Below, one piece after another: positions 37,893 to 50,099 of a stretch of DNA of 64,000 nucleotides. Source of the DNA: Larix kaempferi. Taxonomy: Eukaryota; Streptophyta; Pinopsida; Pinales; Pinaceae. Made by a program: the position numbers and the translations under genes. Every line of letters starts with the position of its first letter. Position 1 is the first letter of the stretch. Where the stretch lies: contig BSBM01000486.1 in the NCBI GenBank assembly GCA_027924585.1, positions 39,758,001 to 39,822,000 on the forward strand. The letters run 5' to 3'. Below the pieces are notes generated by a model. That model was given only the letters and a program-made list of their open reading frames with translations. It was not told the DNA's origin and made no database searches.

Positions 37893-38369
37893 CTTGGTGC
37901 ACCCCCTTCCAGAGTTATAGCAAAAACGATCATAAGATCATCCTCATGATGAACATTAAAATCAAACATCAATTTGCAGAGAGAGGCAATATGATGGGTG
38001 GCTGAAACATCATCATTTCCATGGAACTCTGGAATAATCTCATGCACCTTCTCACAGTCATAGCACTCGTTAGGAAATCCACGGATATTTGAGAAATCCA
38101 ACAGGGTGAAAGCTTCGTGCAGAAGAGCACGATGTTTTTCTTTATCATCATCCATAAATGAAATAATGAGATACTAAATCTGAAACATGCATATAGTCAT
38201 ACCTCATACGAAATTGTGGAGTCGCCAAGGTGAGCTTGAAAGCCTTCCAATGAGTGTGCTCACCTCTACACCTAAGTCACCTGACACAGGGACACGGAAC
38301 ATGAAGGACACGAAAATACGAAAGTCCGACACAGACACGATGACCCCCGGAATTAGGACACGTTTTATA

Positions 38370-38392
38370 TACATATATATATATATATATTT
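38370..38392. repeat. (TA)n tract in the hAT 3' region
   Basis: An alternating AT run inside the non-coding 3' part of the transposon, followed by further A/T-rich sequence to about 38480. Confidence 0.7.
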
Positions 38393-38726
38393 AAAATATA
38401 TTAAAATTTAAAAATATAGACATAGATCCAAAAATCTTTAGAACTAGAACATTTACAAATATTCAATAGAAATTAGAATAAAAACACATTAATGATTACA
38501 CATTGTCATACACAAATCACGATTCACGAATCACAACATATTTCACATTTGTCATTCACAAATCACAATGAGACACATAGATGCATGTCGGAACCATATT
38601 TCTCATTAAGTCATCAAAATCAAAATGTATACATATATGTCGGAATGCCACTGGGCACTGGCAAATGCCAAATAGACTAATAGTAAATACAAAAAGGGGT
38701 GGGTCAAGATGGGAGAATCCCATATG

Positions 38727-41244
38727 TCAGTAGTCCTCCTCCATGCCTGAATCAACATACTCATCATTGCCAATGCCCTGATCCTCATCCTCCTCCCCCT
38801 CCTCCTCCTCTCTGCCCATCTGACGATCTGCATCTGCTGCTGTGGAGGATGACCCCTCTATACAATCACTATCATCAAAAGTGACCGGCTCTACCACTGG
38901 ATCATTAGGATCCATGTTGGCTAATGCCAACTCAGTACTACTGTCCAAACCCATATCATCAGGAAAAACATCCCACATCTTTGTCTTTCCCTTCACCCAC
39001 TCCTCCCTCTTCCTGTAAATAAAACGAAGGTTGGAGTGCACATACACCATCGACTCTGCCCTGGACTGCTCAAGCCTGCTCTTCTTCACACTGTACAAGT
39101 TCCCATATGTGCTCCAATTCCTCTCACAACAAGAGGATGATGTAACTTGAGAGATGACCCTCAAAGCTAACTTCTGTAGAATAGGGGATGTTGCCCCATG
39201 AGTTGCCCACCAAGCATAGGGTTTCTTACCCTCCCTATCTCTAAGCACATCATAGCCTCCAAATCTCCCAGTGCTAGTGTAAAAATCTACAAAGCCCTCC
39301 TCCGCCTCCTCAATCATGTCTCTATCCTGAAATAGCCGTTTAAGTGCTATCTTCCTCCCATTTGCAATCTCAGCATCCATGTGAGGAGGGACTCTGTGTG
39401 AGGCCCCCGATCCACCAGTGAGCCACTCCTGAGTGTAGAACTTGGGGTTCAAGGAGTGGGCCAAGCAATGCAAAGGTGTGCAATTCTTATCCCACCTGGA
39501 GTAAAGAATATCCCGAATAATGGTCCATAAGTTCTCTGTCGATGTCCCATACTCGAGACACTCATTCTCCATGACAATGGACATCATGGACTCAATCATG
39601 GAATCCCACCCCTCATAAACCTATGCTAGGATGGGTTGGTCCGTGTCTGCAAACTGCAACAAAGAAATGATTGGCTCCATGATATTAATGCTAAGATATA
39701 CCGTGTCCCACCAACCATCATCTAACACCGTGTCCTTCACCTTTTGTGAAGCTGCCTGATCCGTCTTTCTCCAAAAAGCCCAAAACTCTGAAATCACCAT
39801 TGACCCAAGAGCGGTTTTGACCTCCCTCAACCTCTTGAGCATGATGAATGAGGACGCAAACCGAGTATCTACAATCTTCAGCAATGAAAGCTGTGTGTAC
39901 TGTTTGTAGATGGTGAGGGCATTTGTGTGGTTTTGTACAAAGTCACAGATATGGTGTGCATCCTCAATAAGGTTGCCAATCCATGTCACATCCGAAGCAA
40001 TGGATTTCAGCGCTAAATTCAAGGAATGGACAATGCAAGGTGTCCAAAAAACCTGTAAGAGCAATAAAAGCATGTATCAATGACTCTACAACACTAACAT
40101 TGCAATGACCAAATTCAAACAATGAGCAAATTAGAAATGAAAGGTGTCCAAAATGAACATACTTGTGGATATTTAGCTTCCACAATCATGCCAGCAGCCT
40201 TGCAAACAGGTGCATTGTCCATGATGATTTGTACACACGAATCAACACCTACCTCTTCAATGGTTTTGATGAATAAATCACCCATATACTATGCATCCTT
40301 GTATTTCCCAAGAGCATCCACCGCTTTCAAGAACAATGGTCCATTTTGGGAAGATACCATGAAATTGATGAGTGGATGGCGTGTTGGATCCGTCCATCCA
40401 TCAGAAACAATACTCACACCGCATGAGAGCCATGTTGTTCTAATTGGCTCAAGGATTTAATCTACCTCCTTCTTTGCTTTAACCAACAATGTGGTTCTAA
40501 GCTTCTCTGAACCAGGAGGCACATAACCACTTGGAGCTCGTTCCAAGATAGTTCGAACCGTCTCAAAATACAATGGTGACCGTGCAACATTGAATTAGAT
40601 GAAGTTGAGGTAGAAGAAAAATGCAATGGTAAGGTCTACCTCTTCTAGCGCCTCTTGTTGGAAGATCCTATCCATTGGACCACCTGTAGATTGCCTCTTT
40701 CTTGTTTGATAAGTATCCCCACTCCCATGAATGCTAGGTGGAAATGGAGGCTTGGTGCTAGAGGACTTCCTCAAAAATGGAAGAGGATCATCCTCTTTTT
40801 TCTTGCTTGTTGCTGCCAACTTCCCTAAGCCAACATGATCCTCTCTTTCCATATCCCTCCTTTGGTTAACACTCACCGCTTTGCATGAAGAAATCCCACA
40901 AGAAGGAGGGGCCAACAAATGGCCCGTAACCCGGAAATATGTGCTCTTGAACTCATGCTTGCAAAAATTGCATCTCCAAGACACATTGCCTCTCCACCAA
41001 GCTTTGCCCCAGGCCCATCATTCCTTGTCACATACTTCCACAAAGGGTATTTTTTTTCTTGGGCTTGTTGTCTTGCTAAAACAGGGTTAAATGGAGCCAT
41101 AGAATGAGCTCCACTAGCAGCCAATGGAGCACTTGACAAAGGAAGAGAACCGCTTGTGCTTGGTGGAATAGGGGAGGAGGCACTAGATGGTGCATTTCTC
41201 CCTCTCCTTTGCCCCCTACCTCTTGCCCTAGTTGATTGAGACAT
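38727..41244 (-). pseudogene. hAT transposase (BED, DUF659, hAT dimerisation)
   Basis: ATG at 41244, stop at 38727 (…EEDY). Domains in order: a basic, low-complexity N-terminus; a BED zinc finger (W.CNFCKHEF, RVTGHLL; 41040-40900) reached through a one-base frameshift; a helix reading FNVARSPLYFETV; DUF659 with SIVSDGWTDPTRHPLINFMV and VQIIMDNAPVCK (40450-40180). Then come TPCIVHSLNLALKSI, DTRFASSFIMLKRL and the C-terminal hAT dimerisation region (TSSSCCERNWSTYG, SRLEQSRAESMVYVH; about 39170-39040) with an acidic tail. A 110-bp GT-AG intron lies at 40053-40162. In-frame stops near 40594, 40457, 40290 and 39619 show it is dead. Such proteins cut and paste the element in the nucleus. Confidence 0.88.
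40053..40162 (-). other. Intron in the hAT transposase pseudogene
   Basis: Minus strand: CCACAA|GTATGTTC ... CTCTTACAG|GTTTTTTGG. Removing it joins KYPQ to VFWTPCIVHSLNLAL in one frame, as hAT proteins require; reading through instead gives a false TPFISNLLIV. Confidence 0.72.
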
Positions 41245-41653
41245 TCATTTTCTTGTGTGATGGTTGAGCTTGCAATCCTCTCCACAAATCCACCGGAATG
41301 CACTTGGAATCGCTTGGAAACAATGGATAGCCTTCAAATCTCCTTCACCTGCACATACAACTCACTCTCAGCCAACTCCTTCCTTGTAAATGACAAAAAC
41401 AAACTCAAATTTTGCTTTTAAAACAAAACCGAACGCACTTTTCTGGACTTTAGCGCTCTTTACGTGTCCTGTTTTCAGGACTCGTGTCCGACAGTCGGGG
41501 ATTCGATCTCAGTTCGTGTCCGATTCGAACTTAGGTCGTGTCCCGATTTTGGATTTGACAAAAAGTCGAATCGGACACGAATTGAGATCGAATCGAGTCC
41601 GATTCGATCCCCACGGGACACGAGGGGGGTTTCCAACGAATCCGGTTTCTTAG

Positions 41654-41799
41654 CTCTACACCCAATAGGATCTTCAAATCGGCAAAAAGGACAAGAGCTT
41701 TGTCCCTTCGTGGAGTCGCCATGTGAGAAGAAGAATTTGCAATATAATCTCCCACAAATGTCAATGAAGCATAGTCTTCAAATCTACGGGAACTGGACT
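41654..41799 (-). other. Leader of the gypsy-like element
   Basis: Lies between the hAT insertion and the primer site. A short minus-strand frame starts near 41719 (MATPRRDKAL) but is cut off by the hAT element; whether it is translated is unknown. Confidence 0.4.
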
Positions 41800-41823
41800 T
41801 TGTCCTCAGCAACGACGCCAAAA
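41800..41823 (-). other. Primer-binding site of the gypsy-like element
   Basis: Minus strand: TTTTGGCGTCGTTGCTGAGG, next to the LTR end ACAACA. It resembles the TGGCGCCGTTGCCGGGGA site used by Athila/Tat-type gypsy elements, with some substitutions. Confidence 0.68.
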
Positions 41824-42402
41824 TGTTGTCACCCAAAACTGACATGCGTGTGTTGAAGCCCAAAAATAAGCACACCAGCTCGATGACAACTCTCAAAAGG
41901 GAAGCCAATGTCACCACACTCCTCTCTTCCTTGCTTCAGGTTGGCTCTTCTCCAACTCAAAGGGGGTTTCCCTAAGGTAGGATCACTAAGGTAGACGCAA
42001 TGTGGGGACAAGGTGAATCAAAGAGGGTGCCTTAGAGAAACAGTTGTAGGATTGAAAGTAATTTGAACAAGTGATGGGAAAGACGAGAGGATCAGCCCTT
42101 GAGGAAACGCCAGTGCCAGTATATCAAAGGGGAGCATGGAGTCAAAAGAGAACTCAAGGGGGCCTTGTGTCATATGTGACTGAGGGGGAAAGATCGCATG
42201 ATTGAGCAAGCGCTGCTCAGTCTAGTGTTGACTACGAAAAAATACTTCTTTTCTAGCTGCGGGAGGTATGTTGTACACACAAAAGATCAATATCACACAA
42301 TCAACCTAGATAAAATGTGAAGATCGATGCCCGTATATGCATGCTTACAAAGGGAAAGAAGCTAGCAACTGCTAAGGTTCTCTCCAATCCAACGTGATAA
42401 CA
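41824..42402 (-). repeat. 5' LTR of the gypsy-like element
   Basis: On the minus strand it starts TGTTATCACGTTGG (42402) and ends GGGTGACAACA (41824), directly followed by the primer site. The terminal nine bases, TGTTATCAC, are the same as in the giant T elements. Length 579 bp (or 582 if it ends at 42405). The flank ACACC (42403-42407) would be the target duplicate; the 3' LTR is not in the window. Confidence 0.68.
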
Positions 42403-42455
42403 ACACCCTTCTATGGCCTCTTACACAAACATAGCAAAGAAAGAGCAGTGTCTAG

Positions 42456-44813
42456 TAATATCCACACTTATTCAGACTCATACAAGATCACGCCACACAA
42501 AAGAGAGTGCTCCATTTATCCAAAAACCCATAATATTTTTCATTAAGCTCAAGGGAAAGAAAATTTCCCAGGTTTTTTCCATCTTCAAAGGGGAAGGCTG
42601 GCCTCTTTAAAGACCCAAAACCTTTCGTCTTTTTCAAAAGGAAAACAAAATAAAAATAAAATAATGGAGAAAAAGTGTATCCTAGATCCACCTTTTCCTC
42701 CCAACGCACATATGACCACTCCACTTGACTTAACTCACTGATCATTATGTTCTCCAACATAAAGTAGACTGGGCTCCAATAGCCACGCGTTACAATAAAA
42801 AAAACACCATCAATTACTAGCGAGAACCTTCAAAACTCCACGTAGTAATGACAATAGAAAGCGTGTAAATGTATCGACCATGAGGAGGAAATCGTGTTGT
42901 AGATTGGCATTAAAATGGTGGACGGGTCCCTTGTTCAACCATACTCATCAGAAAATCATCCCACGGATGATCCACGATCCCATAAATCAAGCTCCCAACA
43001 AGAGATGTGCTGGTGAAGTGGTGGACACGCTGACTGCTCCAAAAATTCCACTTAAATGAAACTGCCCTCAAAGAGTTGTTGAGATGCTAGATATGAAGTC
43101 GACCACCAGTGAAATTAGCTGCCACGGACGATGTCTTCAACTGCTAACGAAAACGTGGCTTCTTCCATGACGTGACCTGTTGTAAGCTCGGCTGTGCGCT
43201 AATTTTGTTGAACCCCGAGCTCTGGCATCATATCTGACTGTGGGAGACAAAGCGAGTGAGATTTAGTATTAAAACATACCGACTAAGAGAAGCGACAGAT
43301 GGTGACGAAAAGAGTTATCTTTGCATCAGTCAATCACATGCCAGAGGGAAACGCGCATCCATTTCCACAACTGGGTTGTCATTGGCGTTGTAAAACGAAT
43401 TAAAGTGGGTGAGCGACTACCAACGTGAACACGGGTCAAACAGGTGGATAAAAATTGCCCCAAAACTCCGCGTAGAAATGAAGATACAGCCAAGTGGCTA
43501 CTTAACAATGGACCTCTGAGTATTGGCTGCCAAATCGAATCTTTTTGGCTTAGCGTGTAATGGAGAACAGGAACTTATGATCCATCACAAGTTTACGGCT
43601 TTGTTCATTACGCAGCGATTGCAGCAACGCATAAATATATTCGTGGAACAACCTGTCGACCTCCCAACAATGGTAGCTCCATCACAAAATGTGATTTCCA
43701 TTTGTCTGTCATTATCTTCGATTGTGAGACAAGTGCGCGAGATATGAACAGCTGATACCATCCAATTTCTTAATCTGTTCAGAATCCTCTGTAGCAATAC
43801 CTGGCAAATATTCTTGTACTAGAAGGGCACTTGTATCCTCCACACCAAGCTCTTTGCCCCCTTCAAAGGTTGAATTTATATTTCCATTTACACCCATTTC
43901 TGGCTCGTCATCCTCATTCATGTTCCTAGGCTCCTGACTACTACCATTTTCCTAATGTCCATCTTGCAAATTTTGGCCAAACTATGCTGCCATGTTCATG
44001 AAACCTTGAAGCATGTTTGCTACTTCTGGTGGAAGGGATACATTGAAAGGGATGGAAGTGAATCCTGCACTATTCATTCCGGCTCTCATACCAGACATTC
44101 CAGCCCCAGTACCATGTGCACTTGATCTTGTGCCTTTTCCTCCTAGTGTTGTGGTCTGACCATGTTCATGTCTCTGAAGCTCTTCTAACTTTTCAGTTGC
44201 CACATGGATATTCTCTTTGATGGAGCTGTTGTTTGGGTCCAATTCCAAAGCTTTAAGAAATCCTTTCTGAATGGCGTCGTGATATTTCCTTTGTGCATAG
44301 TAAACAAGGCCTAAACGACTATAGGCCTTGCTGTACAATGGATCTATCTCAATAGATTTGCTGCAGTCTTCTATTGCTTCTGTGTATTTACCAACCTGAG
44401 TATGAGCAGCTGCCCTTTTACAATAATATACAGCATTATCCCCAGACAGCGATATAGCCAATGTATACAGATCAGTAGCCTCAAAATATCGTTTTGAAGA
44501 CATGACCGCATTGCCTTGGACTTTGAATGCTTCACCAAGGACTTTATGTTCTGCTCCCAAAGAAGGTCCTGCTTTTTCCATTTCCTCGATAGTGTCTTTG
44601 AGTATAGATCTAGCTTTGTTCAACTGTTCAACATAATCAGGAGAACCAACGTGTACATTTGCAAAGAAGACAGCCTTTTCCAAACCTTCTCAAAATTGCT
44701 CCAATAATTCGTCTCGAGAAAAGCTCCTGTTTCTTGCACTCTAGGTTCCATAGAAACAACTTCATCCACAAATCTAGGTGTTCCTTCATTATTGATCGGC
44801 CCTGGAGAACATA
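42456..44813 (-). repeat. 2.36-kb direct repeat, copy 2 (carries an SGT pseudogene)
   Basis: Second copy of the unit at 33514-35871, 8.94 kb away and in the same orientation. The left edge lies 53 bp from the gypsy LTR; the right edge is cut by the Penelope-like element at 44814. Boundaries are not TG...CA, so these are not LTRs of one element. Confidence 0.85.
43750..44813 (-). pseudogene. SGT-like TPR co-chaperone pseudogene, copy 2
   Basis: The longest open stretch (44683-43982, 233 codons) contains three consecutive TPR repeats: EAFKVQGNAVMSSKRYFEAT..., AAAHTQVGKYTEAIEDCSKS..., YSRLGLVYYAQRKYHDAIQK... (about residues 50-150). A linker and LPPEVANMLQGFMNMAA follow. A small deletion near 44722 shifts the frame upstream and stops follow MNMAA (near 43981) and DGH. 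The N-terminal exons seen in copy 1 are missing because the Penelope-like element begins here. SGT proteins act as Hsp70/Hsp90 co-chaperones; this copy is not functional. No introns are seen, as in copy 1. Confidence 0.82.
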
Positions 44814-44882
44814 GGTTACAACCCCAAGGATATCAAGAGAGTCATAATAGAGAGAACCAGCAAGAAGACCAACAAAAGGACC

Positions 44883-47800
44883 TGTTATCACATATATAGT
44901 AGCTGGGCTACCATACATTATTTTTCTGATTCCAATACACTATTCAGCCAGTTCCCTTGCATTGAGATGCTTAGATGAGCATCTATATTGGATCACTATC
45001 AGATTTTGGACAGTATATATTCCCCATGCCATGACTGAGTCTCAAGACACTCAAAGAGATGACCGATGTAGCTATTATATCATTTGAACAAGCAGTCAGT
45101 AGTGCCCAGAGTTACAGCAGCAGTTTCAGAGGACAGATGATGGCTTAGAGGATGAGCATTCAGGCATATGACTCAGCATTTATATCACGGTGTTATGGTT
45201 ATATTGCTTTTATATTCATTCTTATGGCATGTCTTAGCATTTAGTATCATGATCTGGCGATCATATAGATATGTGGACCTGTTTGATCTTGTTATATATA
45301 TTATATTGTCCCTACTCAGACGTAGAAGTTCACTATTCATACTCATTGGTTTTACCCTCCTTAGTGAGAATAGAGGTGATCATTCCACCATACCTTGGCT
45401 TGCTAGTGTTGGCTTCATTATTCATTGTCTTCATCCATCCGTTACCTACCTTTTAGTTTATCACCCTGACTTACTACTTGGCTAGTGGCATGGAGGACTT
45501 TTCCCCACTGTAGCCTCTGTATTGGATGAGCTTCCCTGTTTATTGTGTCTCGGCTCTGAGTTGGTGACAAAACTTAACTATGGTGAGTTGGATTTCCTTG
45601 AGAAGTCCCCCTAGTCACTAAAGTTGTTGTTGGCTAAACCTGAAACCTTTAGTGCTGCCATAAATACAAAATATGGAAATGAAATGTTATATCTTGTATG
45701 AAAAGCCCATTCATGCAATGTGTTTCTAAACACACATGAATGAAAATCAAGCCAAATGAAAATGGCTATGAAATAAAATGTTATATCTTGTAAAATGTAA
45801 ATACATAGATAAACAAGCTGTCTGTGACACACCTAGAAGTGCTTAGGTAAACAAGTGCCTTAAAAACACACCTGCAGCAAAAAGCCTAAATAAATGTAGA
45901 TCTATGCAATGTGTTTTTAAACACACATAGATCAAAGGCTATGGAAACTCTAGGCCCAGAAAGCAATGGAACATAAATGCTATATCAAAATGATTGATGG
46001 CCTCATTTGTATTATGGATTGTGCGCATCTGTTAAAGGTGAATAAACACTGTTTGAACAACTTACCCATTTGTGAGACACCGCCATTCCCTGTGTTGTTG
46101 CTCATTCAATATATGCTATGATGTGTATTCCCTTTCCGATGTCCAAAGTGTCACAATGTTGAGTCAGTAAGTCATCCCTTGGCCTAGCCAATTTATTTTA
46201 AGCCTTCACCCTTCACTAGCAAATTGATCACAACTATGAAGTGAGTATGGTCTTGAAAGTCTAGTCTGAGTCATAATAATAATTAATGACATTATATATT
46301 TGTTGCTAGATCGCCAGTAATGACTGCTACTTGTTATAATTGCTATTTGAATGAATTGTAGAGCATGCATTAACCTCTGACACTTTGCAGCAGCTTCCGA
46401 TGATATTCTGAGTAATATTTGGTCATGTTGACTTGGTCAAACCCAGTTTGACCAAGGTCAGCCACAAGACATGAGATGGTTAGACCTCATGATGACACAG
46501 ATAGATGATATATGGTCTATTTACATGTACATGATGGTTCAATGCATCAGATGCAAGGTTATGATGATGATTTATGGTTTTCAGCATTATTTGATCATTT
46601 ACAGATTATTATTATTTCACTTGTTTGGGCATATTGGATATATTATATGATCATGCAGAGATCCATATGGTTTACGAGTACACATCTTGGATAGATTTGG
46701 ACCTTCTAAGTCCAATGAGACAGTCTGTTTTCAGTTCCGGGCAATTACAGTGATGTTTGAGCCTCAATTGGCTATCCTAGTGCAGTTTTGGCCTGTCAGA
46801 GGCCCTATCAGAGCAGTGTTGGTTTTTATTTGGTTCACCTAGGGCGTTGTGCATGGAGGTGGTGGTCCAGCCACTTGTTTTTACCATATTACCCCCCTCC
46901 CAAACACACTGGTGCCCTCACCTTGACAGCACAGGCATTCAAGGAGGCAATTTGGGCAGTTTCACGCTTCCCGAGGCAGTTCAGAGTTGGTAGAAATGGC
47001 TACAAAGGAATTCAATTTGGGCTACTGAGGCAATGTTATGGCATGGGATGATCAATGATGATGAGTGGGATGTCTTCCACACCTTCTCTAGCAATTTCAG
47101 CTTCATCGAGACCCACATCCATCACTTATGGTATTTTCTAATGATTTCTGGAGCCTCCTAAGGCTCACGATTTGTCCATAGAGGCACGATTTGGTACTTT
47201 GATGACTATTTTATTATTATTGTGCTATGGGGATTGACCAAGGGTGTCTAAAATTACCCCTTGGACCCACCATGAGCTAGTTATTATATTTTATCATCGT
47301 GATTTGGTGGATCCCCTCTTCTAGGACGATTTTGTCCACTTATTGTATTATTTTATTGGTAATCCATGTATTTTATTGTTGAGCTCATCTCAACCATTGA
47401 TTAGATCTTTTGATCTTTTAATCTTAGCCACTCATTCAAAAAGTGGTTAGATTGTGGACTCTCTCCCTCCTATTTAAAGTGGAGAGCTTCTCATTGTGAA
47501 GGGGACTTTTGGCTCTGGATTATTGGAATAGAAAATTATTATTGCATCTATCTCCAATGTTGTGGTGAATGCTTTTGGAGTTCGTTCGTTGATTCTTCCT
47601 TTGCACTGAGTTATTGGAGATATTGTCTTGCCATATTTTTGTACCATTTTTTGCATCTACAGGTGGAGGCCGAATTCATTCAAGGAGGACATATTGGTAG
47701 GGGAGGACCCTCCCTACTTCTTCTTTGGGTTTCTTCGTTGGTAACGGGGAGTATCACTGTCCCAGGACCTTCTATTTCATGTTACATTTTCACTTCGCTT

Positions 47801-49432
47801 GTATTTCCTCCATACTTGACCTTTCTGATTGAAATCGCTTTCCTTGGATTGACAGGTAGAGGAGGTCGCACTTGTGGGCTAGGGCATCATTTCGGCAAGC
47901 AAATTCAACAATCTCTCATTTGATCTCTGCGAGAGTCTTCCTCAACAACAAGGTATCTCATCCACTTACTTAGGTATGATCTCAAGGTAATTTCTTTTTC
48001 CATGATCTATCCATTTGTCTAGGTTATTTCAAACCATAATTAATTAAAACCCCCATTTTTTACATTTTCTTAGATCTACAAAGATCTAGTGGCTTCTTGG
48101 GTAAGACATTTAAAACCCACCTCTATAGTATCCACGGCAACTTGGATCTATAGTTTGGTGAGGATTGGCCTCCATTTGACCCCCTCCCAAGGCAACTTAG
48201 CTTCTCCAAGTGAGGTCGCACTCCTTGGATTGGGTGAGTTAACCTAGATCTAGTATGTGGGTAGTTGAGATTTCACTTGATCTGCAATCTACACATCCAA
48301 TAACCTACCCCTAGACTATCACTTTAGTGATTTCTACCTTGTGGGCCCTATTCCTCATTTTAAGGGTTGAACCCCTTTTGGACCACTTGGTGATATCTTC
48401 AATCTCAGATCTACTGAGATCTAGCCACTGGATTGCCTTGATTTTATAGATCCACATTGATACTTGCATAAACTACTTGGATCTATATTTTAGTGGCCAT
48501 TGGACTTGACTTGATCCCATTTATCATGCTTTTGGCCCTCCTTGGGCAAGGTCGCACTCCTTGGGGAATTTGAGTTTGTCCAATTGTAGGACGTGGGTAG
48601 TTGAGATTTCGGTGGATTTGGAATAAGCATACCTTGAAACCTATGTCTAGTATGTCATTTTGTGAAATCTTGCCTTGGGGGTAGCATTCCTTGTTTTAAG
48701 GGATTGTTGTCCACTTGTGTCACATCATGAACTATTAGATCTAGTAAGATCCAACCATCATACCTTTAGTAGCCCACTTGTCTTATGTCATAGGGGTCAT
48801 GATCTACAAGTTAACCTCTTTTTGACTCCATTTGTCCCAATTCCCAAGGCACTGATCTTTCTCCAAGCTCATTCGACTTTCCTATATTGTTGGGTTAACT
48901 TGTGGTTTGATCCTTGTCGTGGTTGCTTGAACCCCTTGACATTGTCATATCTTGTAATCAAGTTTGTCTCTGGTACTGGTTAGCCCCAATTCAACTCTTA
49001 AATACCCTGCATTGGACATGGTTCCCAAGGCAGTGGATTTTCTCACAATTGACTAGTACTTTAATCCTGGATCTTACTTCAAATATTATAAGTCATTCTC
49101 ACATCCACAATGAACCAAAGCTTTACTCATTAAACCCCTTATTCATCTGGTGACTTTATCCTTAGATCTAGGGTTCACCATACACCTTACGTATTTCACT
49201 TATACTTGACTTGATCTGGTGTTTTGGTTTGATCTCTCCTGTCGGGAGTAGATCTGGGTCTCCCCCTTTGTTGTCTTGGGCTAGATAACATAAAGTGAAG
49301 ATTGCCTCGATTGGCATGACAACCATCCATTGGGAATTGAGGCTATCTTGGTTGCACCTCTTTGGTTGCCCCTCCCTTCTGCCATCCATCTTGGATCTAT
49401 CTCTAGGGGCACCTACAAGTTTGGTGATAACA
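44883..49432 (+). mobile_element. T6: 4.55-kb non-coding element (probable solo LTR)
   Basis: Starts TGTTATCACA and ends GGTGATAACA, with perfect target duplicates GGACC (44878-44882 and 49433-49437). TATTTAAA at 47471-47478; W-box palindrome at 46428-46460. Closely similar to T4 from end to end. The host frame of the Penelope-like element is continuous across the insertion, so this is a simple insertion without deletion. Confidence 0.9.
46428..46460 (+). promoter_or_regulatory. W-box palindrome in T6
   Basis: GTTGACTTGGTCAAAC-CCA-GTTTGACCAAGGTCA: the same arms as in T4 with a changed spacer, again four TTGAC cores on alternating strands about 1 kb before the TATA box. Confidence 0.6.
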
Positions 49433-49995
49433 GGACCAACACCCACACTATAGACAACAATGAGACCATTAACCCTAATGCACAAAAAGCTAACACAAGA
49501 GCCTACTTAGGTTATATTCTAGGGGTCACGGACAAGATTGCTAGAGTTATTAAAAAGAATGATATCACAACCTCCTTCAAAACCTTAGAGACCATTAGGC
49601 ACAACCTCCTTCAAAACCTTAGAGACCATTAGGCACAAAATGAGACCCATTAAAGACCCAATTGATCATAGGCAATATAGAGGCGTCTACAAGGTGTCAT
49701 GTTCGTGTGAGCTATGCTATATCGATGAAACCGAACATTCCTTCCACACTAGATTAAAAGAACACAAAGCTGCATCAGGAATGAACGTATCCGAACGTCA
49801 GTATTAGCATAACACTCCTTCAAAACCAAACACCAATTATGCTTGAAAGACACCCAGATCCTTGCAAAAGAAGACCACTACTTTAAAAGAAAACTTAGAG
49901 AAGCCCTAGAAATAATAAAACATCCCAACCATCTAAACAAAGACGGAGGACTTGAGGTTAGCACTAGTTGGCTCCCATCACTCCCAAACCACAAA
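49433..49995 (+). pseudogene. Penelope-like GIY-YIG endonuclease region
   Basis: After the linker (GVTDKIARVIKKNDITTSF, TLETIRH) the frame is shifted by a 34-bp tandem duplication (49571-49638). It resumes with KDPIDHRQYRGVYKVSCSC and CYIDETEHSFHTRLKEHKAA, the GIY-YIG fold: GVY for GIY, and YID where family members have YIG, so the second motif's glycine is lost. Arg in TRLKEH is kept. The C-terminal block KEDHYFKRKLREALEI, IKHPNHLN and DGGLEVS is well preserved, with a stop near 49806. The enzyme nicks target DNA for target-primed reverse transcription; this copy is inactive. Confidence 0.87.
49571..49638 (+). repeat. 34-bp tandem duplication in the endonuclease frame
   Basis: Two exact or near-exact copies starting CCTCCTTCAAAACCTTAGAG, 34 bases apart. 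Because 34 is not a multiple of three, the duplication shifts the reading frame. Confidence 0.85.
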
Positions 49996-50099
49996 AAACG
50001 ACATCAATAACTTTTATAAACCTTGGAACTCAATTATAGCTACCCGAGAAGACCCTAAAGCATTATATACTTCTCTCTAGTTAGACTTAAGAACTAACC

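Larger units (their letters stand above)
36578..38155 (-). pseudogene. gypsy-like gag, interrupted by a solo LTR
   Basis: An ATG at 38155 (MDDDKEKHRALLHEAF) opens a frame with the retrotransposon gag pattern: HHIASLCKLMFDF, then HEDDLMIVFAITLEGGA. After the inserted LTR it continues with WFYGLLDESIDSVAKFFERF and LPWHEG. This matches the usual 'LTLEG.A..WF..L....I.S...' core of Ty3/gypsy gag. A repeated acidic motif, YHEELDPPQ/YHEELELPQ, follows near 36800-36850. Removing the LTR and one duplicate restores the frame. No protease, reverse transcriptase or integrase follows. It shares a strand with the LTR and primer site at 41.8-42.4 kb, so these probably belong to one element. Confidence 0.72.
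38272..41653 (-). mobile_element. hAT DNA transposon, degenerate
   Basis: Seen: an 8-bp target duplication, CTCTACAC, at 38264-38271 and 41654-41661. The ends are CTAAGTCACCTGAC and, inverted, CTAAGAAACCGGAT (10 of the first 13 bases match). Subterminal copies of GGACACG/CGTGTCC cluster at both ends (about four at 38295-38365, six at 41460-41630). The interior encodes a hAT transposase on the minus strand. Known: 8-bp duplications and clustered subterminal motifs are hallmarks of hAT elements. It sits in the leader of the gypsy-like element. Confidence 0.86.

Noticed and set aside
33514-44813. The two 2.36-kb repeats as LTRs flanking the gypsy-like element
   Set aside because: Their borders lack TG...CA ends, no shared target duplication is seen, and the primer site at 41800-41823 belongs to a different, shorter LTR.
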